A stretch of DNA of 59,859 nt from Candidatus Geothermocultor quzhuomuensis (GCA_015711795.1 JACVJC010000014.1:1-59859), one strand, 5' to 3'. Numbered from the stretch's first letter, positions 8,760 to 17,522 are shown. Program-made: numbers and translations. Notes: a model not told the origin generated them from the sequence alone.

Positions 8760-10019
8760 TTAATAAGTAGGGTGATGGCGCTTCTTTCTCTGGAGGATTC
8801 CCCTTGCTTCAAGAAGTCGAGCTAAAAAGCGAATTATTTTAGGGTCGTAAATAATTCCTTGTTCCTTCTTTAAACTCCTTATTGCTTCTTCGGGCCTAAG
8901 TCGCCCTTCTCCTTCCTCAAAAACCATATTGTCGTAAGTGCTAACAACATTAATTATTCTAGCTGACAAAGGAATCGTTCCCATTTCCTGTGGCTTCTTT
9001 TTATGATGAAGAAAAGGTTTATGATGTTTTCTTACGATTTCAGCAGTATCCTTTAAAAATGGTGTTTTTTGTAATATTTCTTCTCCAATCGTCGCATGGA
9101 GTAAGTCCCCTTCTTTAGAAGTAGAGCTCTCAAGCAAAAAATCAAGTGAATATTCATCGACTCCAATTTTCCCTAAATCATGGAGAAAGGCCGCTTTCCC
9201 TAAATTTTCAAAATCTTTTCCCTTTAATTTAAATAACCGCCCAAGTTCCAATGATAAATCATGAACTCTCTCAGCGTGAGCTAAAAATTGAGATTTCCTT
9301 TTGCCAATCACTTTAACAACTAATTTGATAAGTTTCTCATAGTTTTCCTTAGTAGAATATAAAGACCATAAAAAATACTGGATCCCAAGGGCAATAAAGA
9401 AAAAGGGGAATGACCAAAAATGAATTTTCTTAAACAAAGTGACTACCAAAATCCCGAGAAAAAAATGAGAAAAATAGCTTTGCCAAGTTAATAAACTAAG
9501 ATCATAAATAACTGGTAAGAAAGGTAGATAGCCTTTTGTAAGTAGCTCTGGCTCCATTAAGCTAATCTCAAGAGCAAAATAAAGCAAACCAGTAAGAATA
9601 TAACCTAAGAGAGGATAAGACCTTAAAAAAGGTAAGTTAATTATGAAATTATAGAAAATCCAAGAAAGTGAAAGCGTGATGGTTAAGCTGGAAACGAGAT
9701 AAATTATTTCTCCCCAATTGATTTGCTTTTTTCGAGCCAATTTAACAAGCAAAGTAGATAAAACTGCTATTGCTAAAAGATGGTATAAAGGGAGAATAAA
9801 AAGGGAAGCAAAAAGAATGACTGTACTAGCCGAGAATGTTACTCGAATATTAGTAATCTCACTCTTAAACTCGAAATCAGGAAGCTTAAAAAGAAAAAGA
9901 AGAAGAAATAAAAGGGAGGCTACCTCTATCTTATTGAAAGAAAACTCCCTTAAGAAAAAGGCAAAAAAGAAAATTCCAACAATAATAATTACATATTGAA
10001 AGAGACTCTTTTCTTTCAT
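8760..10019 (-). CDS. Membrane HD-domain protein with degenerate GYP loop
   Basis: 419 aa. The first 210 or so residues form about seven to eight membrane helices; the C-terminal part is an HD phosphohydrolase-type domain with AAFLHDLGKIGVDEYSL, HATIGEEIL and IVRKHHKPF. It resembles an HD-GYP domain, but the HHExxDGxGYP stretch is replaced by HHKPFLHHKKKPQEMGT, so the signature for c-di-GMP hydrolysis is lost. It may be a sensor, an inactive partner, or have another substrate. Its ATG overlaps the stop of the HD-GYP gene by four bases, so the two are paired. Confidence 0.8.
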   Translation of the reverse strand: MKEKSLFQYVIIIVGIFFFAFFLREFSFNKIEVASLLFLLLFLFKLPDFEFKSEITNIRVTFSASTVILFASLFILPLYHLLAIAVLSTLLVKLARKKQINWGEIIYLVSSLTITLSLSWIFYNFIINLPFLRSYPLLGYILTGLLYFALEISLMEPELLTKGYLPFLPVIYDLSLLTWQSYFSHFFLGILVVTLFKKIHFWSFPFFFIALGIQYFLWSLYSTKENYEKLIKLVVKVIGKRKSQFLAHAERVHDLSLELGRLFKLKGKDFENLGKAAFLHDLGKIGVDEYSLDFLLESSTSKEGDLLHATIGEEILQKTPFLKDTAEIVRKHHKPFLHHKKKPQEMGTIPLSARIINVVSTYDNMVFEEGEGRLRPEEAIRSLKKEQGIIYDPKIIRFLARLLEARGILQRKKRHHPTY

Positions 10020-11260
10020 CTTTTCTCCTCCTCTAAAAGAGCAAGGAAAGCTTCAACAATCTCAGGGTCAAATTGGGTTCCACTAAAGTTCTTTATTTCT
10101 TCAATTGCCTCTTCCCTCTCCATATGCTGACGATAAGGTCGAGGGGAAATCATTGCTTGAAAACTTTCAGCCACTAAAATAATTCGAGATAATAGTGGGA
10201 TAGAGCCCCCAACTAATCCTTCAGGGTAACCTGTTCCATCAAACCGCTCATGATGAGAGAGGATGTAACTTCTTGCCTCTTTATTTAAATTCAACTCTTC
10301 CATTACTGAAGAAGCAATTTGGGGATGTTGTTTAATCTTTTCAAATTCTTCCCTTGTTAAAAGCTCTGGCTTAGTAATAATTCCTCGTGCTTCACTTATC
10401 ATTCCAATATCATGAAGATAAACAGCTGTTCTTAAAATTTTCATTTCTTTTGGGGAAAGCCCCACTTTTTTACCAATTTTTTCTGCAATTTTTTCAACTT
10501 CAATTGAGTGGTCCTTAGCTGAAAAGGCTTTTTCTTCTAAAGAAGAAATAAAGGAAGATAAATTAGGGAAGAAGTTTTTTTCTTCTTCCTGACTCATTAA
10601 AAAGATTTCTCTTAAAATAAACAAAGGAACAGCAAAGGAAAAGACCCCCAAAACTGAACCATTGTTATAAACAACAGAAAAAAGTAAACCTAAAATTGAA
10701 AGGATTAAGTAGCCCTGAAAAAGGTGAGGAATTTGGAGCTTAGGTAATAATTGCTCAATCTTTAAATCTTCAAAAATTATTCCCCGTAATGACTTAAATA
10801 AATTGTAAAAAAAGAAATAAGTAAGGATTAAAACAAGAAAAGGAAGAACAGTTGAAGCACCTGGGTAAACCCAATTTTGACCAAGAGCTTTTAACCAAAA
10901 ATAGAGATAACCTGCGACCTGAATTGAAATAAGGTACTCACAAAGATTAAGAAAGATAAAGTAAATTGGAGTCTTTTCTTTTATATCATCCCACTTAAGA
11001 GCAGCGAAAATTGAAATAATTGAAGTAGTTGCAAGCCCCGTTGATAAAAGAGAAGCCAAAAGAAAAGGAAATACTAAGGGAAGGCCAAAGACTGGTAAGG
11101 TAATATTAAAAAAGTTAAAGAAAAATAAGAGAATTCCAAAAGAAATTGCTTCTAGTGGTAATTTTGCTCTTGAGGTTAAAAAAAGAGTTAAAAAAAGAAG
11201 AAATGCTAAAAGATAAAATGAGCCAAGATAAACCTCGTGAACCAAGGAATATTTTTTCAT
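10016..11260 (-). CDS. Membrane HD-GYP protein, likely c-di-GMP phosphodiesterase
   Basis: 414 aa with about seven membrane helices in the first 220 residues, then a full HD-GYP domain: VYLHDIGMI, KQHPQIASSVMEE and the signature HHERFDGTGYPEGL. Such enzymes degrade cyclic di-GMP at the inner face of the membrane. Lies 13 bases after hpf and overlaps the next HD gene by four bases. Together they sit between hpf and secA, which are close neighbours in many Gram-positives. Confidence 0.88.
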   Translation of the reverse strand: MKKYSLVHEVYLGSFYLLAFLLFLTLFLTSRAKLPLEAISFGILLFFFNFFNITLPVFGLPLVFPFLLASLLSTGLATTSIISIFAALKWDDIKEKTPIYFIFLNLCEYLISIQVAGYLYFWLKALGQNWVYPGASTVLPFLVLILTYFFFYNLFKSLRGIIFEDLKIEQLLPKLQIPHLFQGYLILSILGLLFSVVYNNGSVLGVFSFAVPLFILREIFLMSQEEEKNFFPNLSSFISSLEEKAFSAKDHSIEVEKIAEKIGKKVGLSPKEMKILRTAVYLHDIGMISEARGIITKPELLTREEFEKIKQHPQIASSVMEELNLNKEARSYILSHHERFDGTGYPEGLVGGSIPLLSRIILVAESFQAMISPRPYRQHMEREEAIEEIKNFSGTQFDPEIVEAFLALLEEEKR

Positions 11261-11273
11261 CCTCTCCCCGAAC

Positions 11274-11825
11274 TTAACTCTCCAGAATCGCTTCTATAAC
11301 ACCGTAGTTGCCATCTTTTCTCCGATATAAAATATTTAGCCCCCCTGTTTCTGAATTTGCAAATATAAAGAAATCGTGACTGAGAAGTTCCATTTGTAAA
11401 ATTGCTTCTTTGAGCGACATTTGATTAATTAAAAACTGTTTTTGCTTCACTACTCTTCTTGGAATCTTCTTACCTTTTTGACTCTCCAAAGCAGCTTCAA
11501 CAAAACGCTTAGTATGCTTATTGAAGCTAGAATAATTTTTTCCTTTATATTTTTCAACTTGCCTTTCCAGCTTATTAATAGCCTTATCAATCGAAGCATA
11601 CATATCTTTGGAAGAAGCAACAGCTCTAAAAATTGGTCCCTCAGTAAAGAAGGTAATTTCAACTCTTTGATTCTCTCGAATACTGGGGTTTTTTTCCACA
11701 ATTAACTCTGCTTCTCCTTTTATAATACGATTAAAATGATTCTCAACTTTCGACATTTTTTTCTTTAGATACTCCTTTAAAGCCCGAGTAATATTAATAT
11801 TTCTCCCCTTGACAATTGTCTTCAT
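11274..11825 (-). CDS. hpf: Ribosome hibernation promoting factor, long form
   Basis: Binds the 30S decoding region and, through its C-terminal domain, pairs 70S ribosomes into inactive 100S dimers. 183 aa: N-terminal domain (TIVKGRNINITRALKEYLKKK) and C-terminal dimer domain (SLKEAILQMELLSHDFFIFANSE without a break in frame). I choose the ATG at 11825, five codons inside the longest frame, because GGAGGGAAG precedes it at good spacing. First gene of hpf, HD-GYP, HD and possibly secA-prfB. Confidence 0.95.
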   Translation of the reverse strand: MKTIVKGRNINITRALKEYLKKKMSKVENHFNRIIKGEAELIVEKNPSIRENQRVEITFFTEGPIFRAVASSKDMYASIDKAINKLERQVEKYKGKNYSSFNKHTKRFVEAALESQKGKKIPRRVVKQKQFLINQMSLKEAILQMELLSHDFFIFANSETGGLNILYRRKDGNYGVIEAILES

Positions 11826-12210
11826 TCGACTTCCCTCCATATTCCTTTATCCTTCAGACATTATTCTCGAAACCAAATCCATAAGTCCTGTTTAAAATCC
11901 CCCTCCTTGTCTTTAAAAAATTAATTAGTGCTGAAGACTTGAGCAAAAAGCAGACTGACGACTGAAGAAAAAATTAATTAAAAAATTTTTCAATCTTAAG
12001 TGCAGGAACTTCAGACTTTAGTCCACTGTTCGCTCCAGCTTTTACTGCCTTCGGCTTTTAATTTTGCTTTTTTCGATACCACCCTTTAATTTTAAAGAAA
12101 TACTGTAGCAAAAGGGCTCAGTTTGTCTCAAGCAATTTGTGTCTCGGATCTTGATTCTTTTATACTAACCTATGGGAGTAACATAATTCAATTAAGAAAA
12201 ACTCTAAGTT
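11826..12210. repeat. Intergenic region upstream of hpf with word-like repeats
   Basis: No gene is seen. Between about 11930 and 12060 there are words of the CTGAAG/CTTCAG type: GTGCTGAAGACTTGAG, CAGACTGACGACTGAAG, AACTTCAGACTTTAGTCC and two ATTAATTAA-like stretches. The hpf promoter must lie here; candidate boxes (TTGAGA with TACAGT near 12100-12140, minus strand) are weak and I do not call one. Confidence 0.5.
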
Positions 12211-12215
12211 AAATA

Positions 12216-12241
12216 AAAACCCCGCCTTTTGGCGGGGTTTT
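12216..12241 (-). terminator. Strong terminator after cspA
   Basis: Perfect arms AAAACCCCGCC (12216-12226) and GGCGGGGTTTT (12231-12241) with a TTTT loop. T-rich on both sides, so it could act both ways, but on the minus strand it lies 25 bases after the cspA stop. Confidence 0.9.
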
Positions 12242-12265
12242 GCTGCTAAATTTAAATTCAACAGA

Positions 12266-12469
12266 CTAAAGAACTCTTTTTACATTCGCAGCTTGCGGTC
12301 CTTTTGGACCATCAACAATCTCGAATTCAACTTCTTGGCCCTGTTCAAGGCTACGAAAACCTTCGCCTTGAATTGCAGAAAAGTGAACAAAAACATCATC
12401 GCCATCTTCACGAGCAATGAAGCCATAACCCTTCTCTGCACTGAACCACTTAACAGTCCCTTTTTGCAT
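12266..12469 (-). CDS. cspA: Cold shock protein CspA family
   Basis: Small single-strand nucleic-acid-binding protein (67 aa) that melts RNA structure in the cytoplasm. RNP1 is KGYGFIARE and RNP2 is VFVHFSAIQ. Complete and of normal length. AAGGAGGAAAG precedes the ATG. It has its own promoter (12516-12544), placed directly after the terminator of the upstream non-coding RNA, and a strong terminator behind it, so it is monocistronic. Confidence 0.95.
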   Translation of the reverse strand: MQKGTVKWFSAEKGYGFIAREDGDDVFVHFSAIQGEGFRSLEQGQEVEFEIVDGPKGPQAANVKRVL

Positions 12470-12515
12470 ACTTTCCTCCTTGCTAAAAACTTACAAGCTT
12501 ACACTTGCCTCAAAT

Positions 12516-12544
12516 AAGTTAACATAATGAGTGGCAAAAGTCAA
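12516..12544 (-). promoter_or_regulatory. Probable cspA promoter
   Basis: Minus strand TTGACT (12544-12539), 17-nt spacer, TAACTT (12521-12516). The -35 box overlaps the T run that ends the upstream ncRNA. The mRNA leader would be about 40 nt, much shorter than the long cold-responsive leader of enteric cspA. Confidence 0.5.
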
Positions 12545-12553
12545 AAAAAGCAA

Positions 12554-12751
12554 GTCTCCACCTAGCTGACCTGGTCTTTGCCCCCACACTCGCCTCCGAT
12601 AGCTTTATTAACTTATCGGAGGACTTACACCTAAACCGCGCCATGCTCCCCCACTTTTGGCGGGGTTACGTGGGTCCTTTCGCCCGCGGCTGGCATGGAC
12701 TATCCTCTCTCTTAAAAGGAGAAAGGAGCAACCACAGACCTAGATGGAGAC
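12554..12751 (-). ncRNA. Structured 198-nt non-coding RNA (candidate raiA RNA)
   Basis: Closed by GTCTCCATCTAG (12751-12740) pairing with CTAGGTGGAGAC (12565-12554). Inside, on the minus strand: hairpin CCTTTCTC/GAGAGAGG, a CCATGC/GCATGG helix enclosing hairpin CCCCGC-CAAAA-GTGGGG, and the 9-bp hairpin CCTCCGATA/TATCGGAGG. A near-consensus promoter starts transcription exactly at the first base of the closing helix, and seven T follow the last helix base closely (12549-12543). No convincing reading frame. A roughly 200-nt RNA located shortly upstream of hpf (= raiA) suggests the raiA RNA class of Firmicutes and Actinobacteria; this family name is inference from size and context only. Confidence 0.75.
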
Positions 12752-12757
12752 AAAAAT

Positions 12758-12786
12758 ATTATACTTTGCCTCCATTTATCCGTCAA
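12758..12786 (-). promoter_or_regulatory. Promoter of the 198-nt ncRNA
   Basis: Minus strand TTGACG (12786-12781), 17-nt spacer, TATAAT (12763-12758). The expected start, six to seven bases downstream, falls on the G that opens the closing helix (12751). Confidence 0.85.
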
Positions 12787-12841
12787 TTAAGCGGAAATTG
12801 TAAAAATTTATCTATTATCGTACCATTATTATTGTAAATTA

Positions 12842-12936
12842 TTGACAAAAACAAATAATTTGTAAAATACTTGCCAAAGGCTAAGTTGGTTTTGAGATTG
12901 CTCTGCCCACCGGAAGCGGGGTGCTTAATGCTCCCC
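12842..12936 (+). promoter_or_regulatory. Possible plus-strand promoter and hairpin
   Basis: TTGACA (12842-12847) with TAAAAT (12863-12868) or AAATAC (12865-12870) as the -10, pointing away from the ncRNA. About 50 bases on, GGGG(T)GC-TTAAT-GC(T)CCCC (12918-12936) forms a GC-rich hairpin followed only by TTTA. It may be a short RNA or the old promoter of the decayed toxin-antitoxin genes. The rest of 12940-13070 holds nothing I recognise. Confidence 0.35.
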
Positions 12937-13073
12937 TTTATACTATTCCCACTTTCTCAGAATTGTAAGAAAGCCCAAAGTCAAATTTCTTGTAGGTGCT
13001 AATTAATTTAGTTATGAAGTAAGTAACTCCTCAAACTTAAAAACACAAGTCAAATATAGTATAAATGACTTGG

Positions 13074-13411
13074 ATGAAAAATAATAAATAGTTTCCATTT
13101 ACCAAAAGAAAAACTTAAAGAACTGGGAATTGTCTTAGTCTACCTTTTTGGCTCACACGCCGAGAGGCTGGAAAACACAAAATATTATTCCTGTATCCTT
13201 TCCTGAAGATGAACTAACTCAAATGGCTGGCTATCGAAACCGTCTAATTCACTTTTACCAAGAGGTCAAAATCGAAGAAATGTACAGCATAATTAAAGGT
13301 AATTTAAATGATTTGAGTATATTCATCAACTACATAGGTTTAGTTCTTAAAAATCCTTCCAAGTTTGGCAAAAGCGAAATAATCTTTCTCGCTTTCTCTC
13401 AAAAAAGTTAG
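13074..13411 (+). pseudogene. Remnant of a MntA-HepT toxin-antitoxin pair
   Basis: From an ATG at 13074 a broken frame reaches LKELGIVLVYLFGSHAERLE, the nucleotidyltransferase core of MntA (GSxAR-like), and stops at 13204. The adjoining frame then reads PEDELTQMAGYRNRLIHFYQ, the C-terminal half of HepT (DUF86) with its Rx4HxY RNase motif RNRLIHFY, and ends at 13411. The 3' part of mntA and the 5' part of hepT are gone, and one more frameshift lies near 13090. A deletion has fused the two genes, so neither product can work. In intact systems MntA AMPylates and silences the HepT RNase. Confidence 0.8.
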
Positions 13412-13455
13412 ACTAGCTCTTGAAAACTATCTCAGGTTTTATAAAATAATAGTTT

Positions 13456-14379
13456 ATGATTTCTCTTGAAAAGGTAACAAAGAAATTTCGCGATATTACT
13501 GCCGTTAATGAAATCTCCTTTCAAGTCAAAAGGGGGGAGATTGTTGGTTTTCTTGGACCTAATGCGGCTGGTAAAACCACCACCATGCGGATAATCACTG
13601 GCTATCTCACCCCAACCTCAGGCAAAGTCACCATTGACGGTAAAACCTTTGAGGAAAATGAAGTCGAAATCAAAGAAAGAATTGGTTACCTCCCTGAAAA
13701 TAACCCTCTCTATCAGGAAATGACGGTGGAAGAATATCTTGATTGGGTTTGCCGTATAAGAGGCTTAAATGGTTTAAAGAGAAAAAAAATAATTGACTCA
13801 GCAGTTAGTTCAGCTGGGATTGAACCTGTTTATTACAAATTAATCAGCGAAATATCCAAAGGATACAAGCAAAGAGTTGGTATTGCCCAAGCTATTATTC
13901 ACCAGCCTGACATTCTCATTCTTGATGAACCCACTGAAGGGCTTGACCCTAACCAGCGAGTTGAAATGCGCAAACTCATTCGCTCCCTAGGGAAAAACCG
14001 AACCATTATTTTAAGTACCCATGTCCTACCAGAAGTTAAAGAAACTTGCAATCGAGTAATCATCATCCATAAAGGGAAAATTGTAGCGGATGGAACTGTT
14101 GATTCCCTTGTTTCTCAGGCAAAAAAAGTTAAAAAAATTAAACTTGAAATTGAAGGCAAAGAAGTAGTTAAAAAGCTTGAAAAACTCAAAGGAATTGATG
14201 AAGTAGAAAAATGCTCTCAACAAGGGAAATTAGTAAATTTAAGTATCTCAGTTAAACCAGAAGTTGACCCCCGAAGAGAGATTTTTTATTTAGCTAAAGA
14301 AAATAATTGGGTAATCCTAGAAATGCATCAGGAGGAAGTGGGGCTTGAAGAAGTCTTCAGTCAGCTCACTCAAAGTTAA
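13456..14379 (+). CDS. ABC transporter ATP-binding protein, GldA-like
   Basis: 307 aa cytoplasmic ATPase of a Gld-type exporter. Walker A GPNAAGKTTT, signature ISKGYKQRVG (unusual Lys in place of Gly, as in GldA relatives), Walker B ILILDEPTEGLDPNQ, switch His in STHVLPEV. A TTGAAA-16 nt-TAAAAT promoter ends nine bases before the ATG and no ribosome site is present, so the mRNA is probably leaderless. The downstream permease overlaps its end by 35 bases. Confidence 0.9.
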   Translation: MISLEKVTKKFRDITAVNEISFQVKRGEIVGFLGPNAAGKTTTMRIITGYLTPTSGKVTIDGKTFEENEVEIKERIGYLPENNPLYQEMTVEEYLDWVCRIRGLNGLKRKKIIDSAVSSAGIEPVYYKLISEISKGYKQRVGIAQAIIHQPDILILDEPTEGLDPNQRVEMRKLIRSLGKNRTIILSTHVLPEVKETCNRVIIIHKGKIVADGTVDSLVSQAKKVKKIKLEIEGKEVVKKLEKLKGIDEVEKCSQQGKLVNLSISVKPEVDPRREIFYLAKENNWVILEMHQEEVGLEEVFSQLTQS

Positions 14380-16624
14380 AAAAAGCCACCAAGATATTCA
14401 AATTATTTGGACAATTGCCCGCAAAGAATTGAAATCTTTCTTTGATAATCCCACTGCTTACATTGCGCTGATTGTCTTTATTGTTCTCAACTACTACTTC
14501 TTTTTCCGTTCCATTCTCATCACCCATGAAGCGTCACTTCGCTCTTTCTTCGACCTTTTACCTTGGTTTTTGCTCTTCTTTATTCCAGCCATCACGATGA
14601 GAAGTATCGCTGAAGAAAGAAGTGAAGGAACAATTGAGACAATTTTGACTTATCCTGTAAAAGACTATGAATTCATTTTAGGCAAATTTATCGGTCATTT
14701 TCTCTTTGTCATTATTGGTATCCTGATTTCAGTAACCCTTCCCATCACTTTAAAACTGGTTGCCAAACCAGATATTAGTTTAATCTTTGGACAATATATC
14801 GGGGCTTTTCTTTTTAGCGCTACCTTAGTCTCTTTAGGAGTTTTTATTTCCAGCATGACCAAAAATCAAATAATTGCTTTTATTGAAAACATTGCCCTTG
14901 CCTTTCTTTTATATGCCTTTAGCTTTGAGATTGTTAACTTAAGTGTCCCTTATTTTCTAGGCAACATACTTCAATACCTCTCTCCTCTCACCCACTATGC
15001 AAGCTTGGCTCGCGGCCTTCTCGACTTGCAAGACTTAACTTACTTTCTCTCCTTAACCTGTCTTTTCTTTTTCCTGACTTACTATGTCATTGCCGAAAGA
15101 AAGGCTGAACCCAAGAGGCAACTCAAACAAACTTTGATTGCTTCCACCTCATTGATTTTAGCCTCCATAGTCATTGCTAACTTAATTGCTTTAAACATTA
15201 ACCTTAGAATCGATTTTACTGAAAATAAAATTTATACTCTTTCCAACTCAACCAAAACTATTCTTAAAAATTTGAAAGATATAGTGAATATAAAGCTAGT
15301 TGCTTCTCCCCAGCTTCCACCCCAAGTTGAATTGGTTAGGCGAGATGTTAAAGATATCCTCAGCGACTATGAGCGTTTTAGTAAAGGAAATGTAAAAATT
15401 AATATAATTTCTCCCAAGCCTGGAAGCAAAGAAGAAAACGAAATAAGAAGCTTGGGAATTGCTCCCGTTCAATTTCAGGTACTGTCTCGTGGCGAGTTTC
15501 AGGTTAAACAAGGTTACTTTGGCTTAGCTGTTCTTTATGGAGCAGAGAAAGAGGTTATTCCCTATATTGAAGACACAAGCAATCTTGAATATCAACTTAC
15601 TTCCTTTATCCAAAAACTAACTAACCCAAAGAAAAAGAAGATTTACTTCCTCACTGGTCACGGTGAAAAAAGTATTAATAATGAGTATTCCAGCTTCAGT
15701 CAAAACTTAGAGAAACTTTACGAAGTAAGTGAGTTAAATCTTTCCGAAAAAAATAAGGAAATACCTTCTGATTGCGAGACTTTAATTGTCGCTGGACCTA
15801 GCCAAAAAATCCCTGATAAAGAAAGAAGCCTTTTAGAAAAATATATCTCTAATGGAGGAAAAGCTTTCTTTCTCATTGACCAAGTTAATGTCACTCCTCA
15901 AATTCTTTCAGCTACCAAATCAGAAAACAGTTTTGCTGATTTTCTTGAAAGATATGGCATTAAAGTTAACTCCGACCTTGTTTATGACCTTCGCTCAAAT
16001 GAAAGTGTCTCCTTTGGTGGAGGGATAGTTAGTTACATCCTTCCTTATCCTTTCTGGTTGAAAGTCTTTAAAGCATCTGAACAAGCTTTAATCGCCCAAA
16101 ACCTTGAAAGAATTGTTCTACCCTGGGCGAGCTCGCTTGAAATTTTGGCAAATAAAGCTAAGGAGGTAAAAGTTATTAAACTCTTGGAGACAAGCCCCTA
16201 TGCCAGTCACCAAACTGACTTCTTCCTCATTAATCCAGACCAAGAATTTAGAACCAAGAAAAAAGATTTAAAGAAATATTTATTGGCAGCGGCTTTAATT
16301 GGTAATTTTAGCTCGAAAAAAGAAAGCACCTCAAGACTGATTATCGTTGGTGAGTCTGATTTTCTTACTAATCAATTTACCCAATCCAGCTCGGATAATC
16401 TTTCCTTTGGGTTAAATGCCATTGATTGGCTAACCAAAGAAGAAAGCTTAATTAATATTAGAGCTAAAAAGATGTCGATGCGAGCTTTAGTTTTCCACTC
16501 TGATACCGAAAAAGAAATTTTAAGATACCTCAACCTTCTAGGAGTCCCGTTAATCATTGTTGTCTACGGGTTTTATCGAATTTTAAAACGCCGTCAGGGG
16601 ATGAGTCGAGTTTATGAAACCTAA
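14345..16624 (+). CDS. ABC-2 permease fused to GldG-like domain
   Basis: 759 aa. Residues about 15-260 form an ABC-2 type permease with six membrane helices (IARKELKSFFDNPTAYI, RSIAEERSEGTIETILTYP). A further helix and a long extracytoplasmic GldG/DUF4350-type domain follow (IDFTENKIYTLSNSTK, IYFLTGHGEKS), closing with a C-terminal helix (PLIIVVYGFYRIL). In Bacteroidota GldF and GldG are separate; here they are one chain. The start is TTG at 14345, with AGGAGG nine bases upstream, inside the ATPase gene. Cargo unknown; gliding is not implied. Confidence 0.85.
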   Translation: MKKSSVSSLKVKKSHQDIQIIWTIARKELKSFFDNPTAYIALIVFIVLNYYFFFRSILITHEASLRSFFDLLPWFLLFFIPAITMRSIAEERSEGTIETILTYPVKDYEFILGKFIGHFLFVIIGILISVTLPITLKLVAKPDISLIFGQYIGAFLFSATLVSLGVFISSMTKNQIIAFIENIALAFLLYAFSFEIVNLSVPYFLGNILQYLSPLTHYASLARGLLDLQDLTYFLSLTCLFFFLTYYVIAERKAEPKRQLKQTLIASTSLILASIVIANLIALNINLRIDFTENKIYTLSNSTKTILKNLKDIVNIKLVASPQLPPQVELVRRDVKDILSDYERFSKGNVKINIISPKPGSKEENEIRSLGIAPVQFQVLSRGEFQVKQGYFGLAVLYGAEKEVIPYIEDTSNLEYQLTSFIQKLTNPKKKKIYFLTGHGEKSINNEYSSFSQNLEKLYEVSELNLSEKNKEIPSDCETLIVAGPSQKIPDKERSLLEKYISNGGKAFFLIDQVNVTPQILSATKSENSFADFLERYGIKVNSDLVYDLRSNESVSFGGGIVSYILPYPFWLKVFKASEQALIAQNLERIVLPWASSLEILANKAKEVKVIKLLETSPYASHQTDFFLINPDQEFRTKKKDLKKYLLAAALIGNFSSKKESTSRLIIVGESDFLTNQFTQSSSDNLSFGLNAIDWLTKEESLINIRAKKMSMRALVFHSDTEKEILRYLNLLGVPLIIVVYGFYRILKRRQGMSRVYET

Positions 16625-17522
16625 AACCCTCACTACTCTCATCATTATCTTTGTTATTCTTAGTGCCACTTATGGAATCATTCTTTTTCTTAACCGCCCT
16701 CAACCCACCAAAATTGAACCTTCTAGAATTGGCTTACCTCTTGAAAAGATAGAAAAAGCTAATAAAATCACAATTAAAAAAGCAAATGAAGTTATAACTT
16801 TAAAGAAAGAAAATGAAACTTGGAAAGTCAATCAATTTAAAGCCGATAACGAAATCGTCAAAAATTTTCTCTCCAATCTTAATGCCCTAACCATTGATAG
16901 TTTAACTTCCCGTAATGAGAAAAACTATCCAATGATGGAAGTTAATGAAGAAAAGGGAAGCTTGGTTACTTTCTTCCAAGGAAAAAATATAATCAGCTCT
17001 TTCTTTGTTGGGAAAGAAGGAGCAAGTTTTCAAGATTTTTATCTTCGAATTTCAGGAAAAAAAGAAGTCTATCTGGCTAAAGGAGAAATTAAATTTTTTA
17101 TCGAAAAAACGGTTGATGACTGGCGAGATAAAAAGATTTTATCAGTACAGGAAAATCAACTTAAATCACTAACTTATACCTATTCTACCTCAACTTTTTC
17201 GTTAATTAAGAAAGCCAACGATTGGTTCGCTCAAAGTGATTCTCAAGAGAAAAAAGTAAAAAAAGATACCCTCCAGCCTTTACTGGATGAATTGAAGTCA
17301 TTAAATGCTCTTGGTTTTGCCAATAAAAAGGAGGAAAACTTACTTGAACAGCCTGATTCTACCCTTTCTTTAAGCTTTAATTATAATTTAAAACCTGAAA
17401 CCCTTGTCTTTAAAAAGAAAGACGAAAGCACATATTTAGTGAAACGATTGCCTGACCCAACTATTTATACCATCACTATCTCAACTTACAACATAATTAT
17501 GAAAAGATTTGAAGAATTTTAG
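16614..17522 (+). CDS. DUF4340 protein of the Gld-like exporter
   Basis: 302 aa with one N-terminal membrane helix (TLTTLIIIFVILSATYGIIL) and an outer-face domain with two repeats of the DUF4340 type (IDSLTSRNEKNYP; QPLLDELKSLNALGFANKKE). Overlaps the permease-GldG gene by 11 bases. DUF4340 proteins regularly follow GldA-GldG operons, so it is the third part of the same exporter. Molecular role not known. Confidence 0.85.
   Translation: MKPKTLTTLIIIFVILSATYGIILFLNRPQPTKIEPSRIGLPLEKIEKANKITIKKANEVITLKKENETWKVNQFKADNEIVKNFLSNLNALTIDSLTSRNEKNYPMMEVNEEKGSLVTFFQGKNIISSFFVGKEGASFQDFYLRISGKKEVYLAKGEIKFFIEKTVDDWRDKKILSVQENQLKSLTYTYSTSTFSLIKKANDWFAQSDSQEKKVKKDTLQPLLDELKSLNALGFANKKEENLLEQPDSTLSLSFNYNLKPETLVFKKKDESTYLVKRLPDPTIYTITISTYNIIMKRFEEF

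Noticed and set aside
12554-12751. RNase P RNA (because of GAGGATAGTCC)
   Set aside because: Resembles the GAGGAAAGTCC block only locally; other conserved RNase P regions are missing and the RNA is too short.
12643-12837. Small plus-strand frame
   Set aside because: Lies antisense to the structured RNA and its promoter; no ribosome site and odd composition.
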